Shown: piece by piece, positions 61,245-64,000 of the stretch
Layout: every line of letters starts with the position of its first letter
Position numbering within the stretch: the first letter of the stretch is position 1
From: an uncultured Clostridia bacterium
GTDB taxonomy: Bacteria > Bacillota > Clostridia > Oscillospirales > Oscillospiraceae
Direction: 5' to 3'
Assembly (NCBI GenBank): GCA_930990965.1
Contig: CAKNRQ010000001.1
Coordinates: forward strand, 124,001-188,000
DNA: 64,000 bases
Program-made: the position numbers and the translations under genes
Notes under the pieces: generated by a model
What the model was told of the DNA's origin: nothing
Databases searched by the model: none
What the model saw: the letters and a program-made list of their open reading frames with translations, nothing else

Positions 61245-61566
61245 ATGTTCCTCCTTGGGGCTGCTGCCGGAAGCCTGGGGCTCACCGGCAAAAAATGCTT
61301 GCAAATATTTAAGCCCGGCTCCGGGCGGCTTGCGCCGCCCGGCAAGTGCCGGGAATATTTTTCATCAAACACGGCAAAAAACATCCGTATGGAGTTACTC
61401 CATACGGGAAAAGGGCTAGCCCTTTTCAATTAGTCTTGCTGTGCACATTTTTCTTCATTATACTCTAAAAAGCCAAGGATATCAACCACTTTTGTGCAAA
61501 GATGTTGAAGTTTCGCCGGACTGCGGAGCCAATTCTGTCCAGACTAGACATATTTGTATTCTCTAT
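61245..61566 (-). other. 322-base spacer with three strong hairpins upstream of the large SLH gene
   Basis: Reading toward the SLH gene: palindrome AAAAGGGCTAGCCCTTTT (61409-61426), stem CCGTATGGAG/CTCCATACGG (61385-61407) followed on the minus strand by ATGTTTTTTG, and stem CCGGGCGGC/GCCGCCCGG (61321-61342). The middle hairpin plus T-run looks like an intrinsic terminator inside the leader, so it could attenuate transcription or end the upstream gene. No known riboswitch core was recognised. No CDS. Confidence 0.6.
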
Positions 61567-61713
61567 TTATCTCAGCTGTTCGCTGCTTATGTCCACAACC
61601 TCGTCCAACGCCACTCTCGTCCCATCATTGAACACCATCGTGCGCTCAACCTCGTCCACGCAGTTTACCCTGCGGCATATATAAATGCAGTCCGAAATCA
61701 CGTCCGTGGCCAT
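61567..61713 (-). CDS. Small hypothetical protein
   Basis: An open frame whose conserved-looking part is ISDCIYICRRVNCVDEVERT and MVFNDGTRVALDEVVDISSE. The alternating strand pattern resembles a small beta-barrel, but I do not recognise the family. ATG 61713 has no ribosome site; an upstream in-frame ATG at 61794 would give 75 residues, with a Cys/aromatic-rich, less plausible extension. A -10-like TATAGT lies about 20 bases before 61713. Confidence 0.4.
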   Translation of the reverse strand: MATDVISDCIYICRRVNCVDEVERTMVFNDGTRVALDEVVDISSEQLR

Positions 61714-61749
61714 GCCGGGGCAAAGCGTTACACTATACCACGAAAAGTA

Positions 61750-61792
61750 CATAAAGAACGGGCAGGCGCTGCTTATGCAATGCCTGCCTGCC
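61750..61792 (-). terminator. Probable terminator after the alpha/beta hydrolase gene
   Basis: On the minus strand GGCAGGC pairs with GCCTGCC around a 14-base loop, followed by CGTTCTTTATG. The stem is short and the tail broken, so it is moderate evidence. Confidence 0.45.
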
Positions 61793-61845
61793 ATTAAAAT
61801 TGTGAAATGTTATTGCGAGGTTTCCCACGTAAACCGGGGTTCTTA

Positions 61846-62841
61846 TTATGCCATGTACTTCTTGAAGAAGCCGTCGAGTTTATCGAAGGGGATGGCGTTT
61901 TTGCCGCCGCCGTCGTATAGGTCGGTGTGCACGGCGTCGGGGATTATTAGCAGCTCTTTATTGCCGGCGTACTTGCTGTCGCGGGTCATATTCGCATAGG
62001 CGTCACGGCCCATGTAGCAGGAGTGCGCCTTTTCACCGTGCATGACGAGTACGGCTGAGCGTATCTCGTTGGAGTACGCAAGTATGGGCTGGTTGAGGAA
62101 GGACATGGTGCCGGTGACGTTCCAGCCACCGTTTGAGTTGAGGCTGCGCTTGTGATAGCCGCGCGGGGTCTTGTAGTAGTCGTAGTAGTCTTTCACGAAG
62201 AAGGGCGCGTCCTCGGGCAGAGGATCCACGACACCGCCACCCAGCTTGTACTCGCCGGCGCGATAGTCCTCGGTGCGCTGGGCATTGAGCGCCTCGCGCT
62301 GCGCGTGGCGGGCCTCTTCGCTGTCAAACTCATCAAAGTAGCCTTTAGCCGAAGTGCGGGACATGTCGTACATAGTGATGGCCGCAGTCGCTTTTATGCG
62401 AGTATCTAGTGCGGCAGTGTTCAGGGCGAGGCCGCCCCAGCCGCAGATGCCGATTATGCCGATGCGCTCGGGGTCCACGTCCCCGCGCGTGGAGAGATAG
62501 TCCACAGCCGCCTGGAAATCCTCGGTGTTGATGTCCGGTGAGGCCATGTATCGCGGCTGACCGCCGCTCTCGCCAGTGAAGGACGGGTCGAAGGCTATGG
62601 TGAGATATCCGCGCTCGGCCATAGTCTGAGCATACAGCCCGGCGCACTGCTCTTTGACGGCGCCAAAGGGGCCGCAGACGGCGAGGGCTGCAAAGGGTTC
62701 CTTCCCTTCGGCCGGGACGTACACGTCTGCCGCGAGGGTTATGCCGTAGCGGTTGTGGAAAGTGTCTTTGCTGTGTATCACCTTGTCACTTTTCGGGAAG
62801 GTCTTATCCCACTCCTGATTGAGTGTCAGCTTTTCAAACAT
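61846..62841 (-). CDS. Alpha/beta hydrolase with a cysteine nucleophile motif
   Basis: The 331-residue protein is a dienelactone-hydrolase-like alpha/beta hydrolase. The nucleophile elbow reads IGIIGICGWGGLALNTA (about residues 136-152), so Cys replaces the usual Ser (G-x-C-x-G), as in dienelactone hydrolases. FDPSFTGESGG precedes it, the acid is likely within LVMHGEKAHS, and the catalytic His within IIPDAVHTDLYD. Related clostridial proteins are annotated only as hydrolases. GGAGG is ten bases before ATG 62841. It follows the flavin-reductase fusion gene by 14 bases and is probably co-transcribed. Confidence 0.9.
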   Translation of the reverse strand: MFEKLTLNQEWDKTFPKSDKVIHSKDTFHNRYGITLAADVYVPAEGKEPFAALAVCGPFGAVKEQCAGLYAQTMAERGYLTIAFDPSFTGESGGQPRYMASPDINTEDFQAAVDYLSTRGDVDPERIGIIGICGWGGLALNTAALDTRIKATAAITMYDMSRTSAKGYFDEFDSEEARHAQREALNAQRTEDYRAGEYKLGGGVVDPLPEDAPFFVKDYYDYYKTPRGYHKRSLNSNGGWNVTGTMSFLNQPILAYSNEIRSAVLVMHGEKAHSCYMGRDAYANMTRDSKYAGNKELLIIPDAVHTDLYDGGGKNAIPFDKLDGFFKKYMA

Positions 62842-62855
62842 GTAAATTCCTCCAT

Positions 62856-63977
62856 TCACTTGAGTCTGTCTTTTTCGGGGTCGATTTCGCGCAACACCCT
62901 GGCCGGCGCGCCGCCAACTATGGTGTTTGCGGGCACGTCCTTAGTGACCACCGCCCCAGCCGCGACGACTGCGTTATCCCCTATCGTCACACCGCGCAGC
63001 ACGGTACTGTTGGAACCTATCCAGACGTTTTTGCCTATAGTTATCCTGCCCGGCTTCAAATCGTGCCTTTCTTCGGGCAGCAGACCGTGATCGAGCGTGG
63101 CGAGCACCACGCCGTGGCCTATAAGAGCTCCGTCGCCTATTTCGATGCCGCCTTGGTCCTGGAAGTGGCAGCCGCTGTTTATGAACACATTGCTGCCCAG
63201 CTTGATATTCTTGCCACAGTCGGTGTAAAACGGCGGGAAAAGGCCGAAGCCCTTTTCCACGGGGCGGCCGGTGAGCTCGGCGAAGATCTCGCGTATCTCG
63301 CGCGGACTGTGGTAACTGCCGTTGAGCTCTGCCGTCAGGCGCAGCGCCTCCTGACTGAGCTCGTGCATCTTCATCGAGACGGGTGACCCGGCTCTCACCG
63401 GCTCGCCGCTGTCGAGGGCAGCCAGGAACTCCTCCAGTGATATTGTGCGCCTATCCCGCTCCAAGCTGCGGCCCATACGGCGCAATTTCTCCAGCACGGC
63501 CTCAAAGTCGCCGTGCTCCTCGTCATACGTGACTATGCCCTTGTCCTCCAAGCCCATGTAGTCCAGAAACGAACTGCGGTATTCATATATCGCTCCACCG
63601 TATACATCGGCGCTGCCGGACGAGAGTATAAGCGCAGAGCATTTGAGGCTTTTCGGTTTGTCAAGGGCGTATATGCGGTTTATGGCGCACTGTAGCTGTC
63701 CGCTGAATCCGTGGTAGTATATAGGCGAGGCCAGCACGAGCATTTCAGCGCGCTCCAACAGCGGATATATCTCATCCATGCCGTCGCGCTGCACGCACCT
63801 GCCCTGTCCTTCTCCGCGGCAGTAGTCACAGCCGAGACAGCCGGATATATGCATGCGGCACACATCGGCCACATGTACATCGTGTCCGGTTTCCCGCGCC
63901 GACTCTGCGAAGGCCGCAGCCATGGCCGCAGTGTGCCCTTTCGGCCTGGGGCTTCCGTTGAGTATGAGTATCTGCAT
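62856..63977 (-). CDS. Fusion of NADPH-dependent FMN reductase-type flavoprotein and hexapeptide O-acetyltransferase
   Basis: The 373-residue protein combines two enzymes. Residues 1-180 are an FMN flavoprotein of the iron-sulfur flavoprotein/NADPH-FMN reductase family: [20 protein letters not shown] and the Cys cluster [20 protein letters not shown], followed by [15 protein letters not shown]. Residues about 200-373 are a maltose O-acetyltransferase-like left-handed beta-helix: a helical [20 protein letters not shown] start, [40 protein letters not shown] with the catalytic His, [20 protein letters not shown] and [14 protein letters not shown] 63977 follows AAGGTG at seven bases; the GTG at 63986 lies inside that site. 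The two activities may act on one pathway. Confidence 0.9.
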   Translation of the reverse strand: MQILILNGSPRPKGHTAAMAAAFAESARETGHDVHVADVCRMHISGCLGCDYCRGEGQGRCVQRDGMDEIYPLLERAEMLVLASPIYYHGFSGQLQCAINRIYALDKPKSLKCSALILSSGSADVYGGAIYEYRSSFLDYMGLEDKGIVTYDEEHGDFEAVLEKLRRMGRSLERDRRTISLEEFLAALDSGEPVRAGSPVSMKMHELSQEALRLTAELNGSYHSPREIREIFAELTGRPVEKGFGLFPPFYTDCGKNIKLGSNVFINSGCHFQDQGGIEIGDGALIGHGVVLATLDHGLLPEERHDLKPGRITIGKNVWIGSNSTVLRGVTIGDNAVVAAGAVVTKDVPANTIVGGAPARVLREIDPEKDRLK

Positions 63978-64000
63978 AATCTTCACCTTTCAAGGGACTG

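Noticed and set aside
61245..61427. SLH-gene leader examined for a c-di-GMP or other known riboswitch
   Set aside because: Core sequence motifs of the classes I know are absent; only hairpins are visible.

Overview
The window looks like chromosome of a moderately GC-rich, anaerobic, spore-forming Clostridia (Bacillota; the gene style suggests an Oscillospirales/Ruminococcaceae-type gut bacterium, which is an inference). Reasons: SpoIIID and a YunB-type sporulation protein, a collagen-like spore-surface-type protein, a 2-oxoacid:ferredoxin oxidoreductase, flavodoxin, S-layer-homology proteins, AGG-rich ribosome binding sites and many TTG/GTG starts. No rRNA, tRNA, prophage, insertion sequence or CRISPR array was found. 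Almost everything reads as housekeeping or niche-adaptation DNA.

Layout. 1-6.8 kb (minus): a tight operon uvrB - capA-like lipoprotein - polA - zincin/pseudo-phosphatase fusion - rimI-like acetyltransferase (cut by the window edge). 6.9-11.1 kb: a DUF2089 regulator with a small membrane protein (minus), divergent from a four-gene envelope/stress operon xpaC-like - telA - lemA-like - TPM. 11.1-14.9 kb: an AlaX-type alanyl-tRNA editing protein, then DUF1538 membrane protein - tandem PII-like protein - CsoR. 15-20.3 kb: a heterodimeric ABC exporter with a divergent TetR regulator and an AI-2E-type transporter. 20.4-24.8 kb: a metal P1B-ATPase behind a perfect 24-bp CsoR-like palindrome, then nucleotidyltransferase, PgsA-like and glycolipid glycosyltransferase genes. 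25-29.2 kb: a second ABC exporter pair under its own TetR. 29.3-34.9 kb: spoIIID, a carbohydrate-binding lipoprotein, a YlmH-type protein with a probable leaderless mRNA, an AGCS symporter and small genes. 35-43.8 kb: an S-layer-homology (SLH) surface protein, ligA, yunB, a methionine gamma-lyase-like protein and murD. 43.9-45.8 kb: RNase P RNA and a PIG-V-like mannosyltransferase with an overlapping 18-codon leader ORF. 45.9-50.2 kb: a KOR/VOR-type operon with a P-loop ATPase, and yebC. 50.2-56 kb: inositol monophosphatase, a flavodoxin - DUF3793 - DUF2325 operon, a glycosyltransferase next to a collagen-like protein, YbaK and an HMA-domain protein. 56-64 kb: a frameshifted MerR-headed gene with 11-residue repeats, a 1341-residue GLUG/Ig/SLH protein, an alpha/beta hydrolase and a flavin reductase-acetyltransferase fusion.

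How parts connect. The most informative regulatory signal is a 16-bp inverted repeat, GTTAG-N6-CTAAC. One degenerate and three clean copies sit at three separate transcription units: ABC exporter pair 2, the DUF2325-DUF3793-flavodoxin operon (two copies), and the HMA-domain gene. In two of the three units it lies directly downstream of a good -10 box. This implies one repressor controlling all three, most plausibly an iron or other divalent metal sensor because flavodoxin is the classic iron-sparing replacement for ferredoxin. A second metal circuit is suggested by the CsoR gene and the CsoR-like operator 5.5 kb away in front of the P1B-ATPase. Each predicted local regulator (DUF2089, both TetR proteins) has a dyad overlapping its own promoter.
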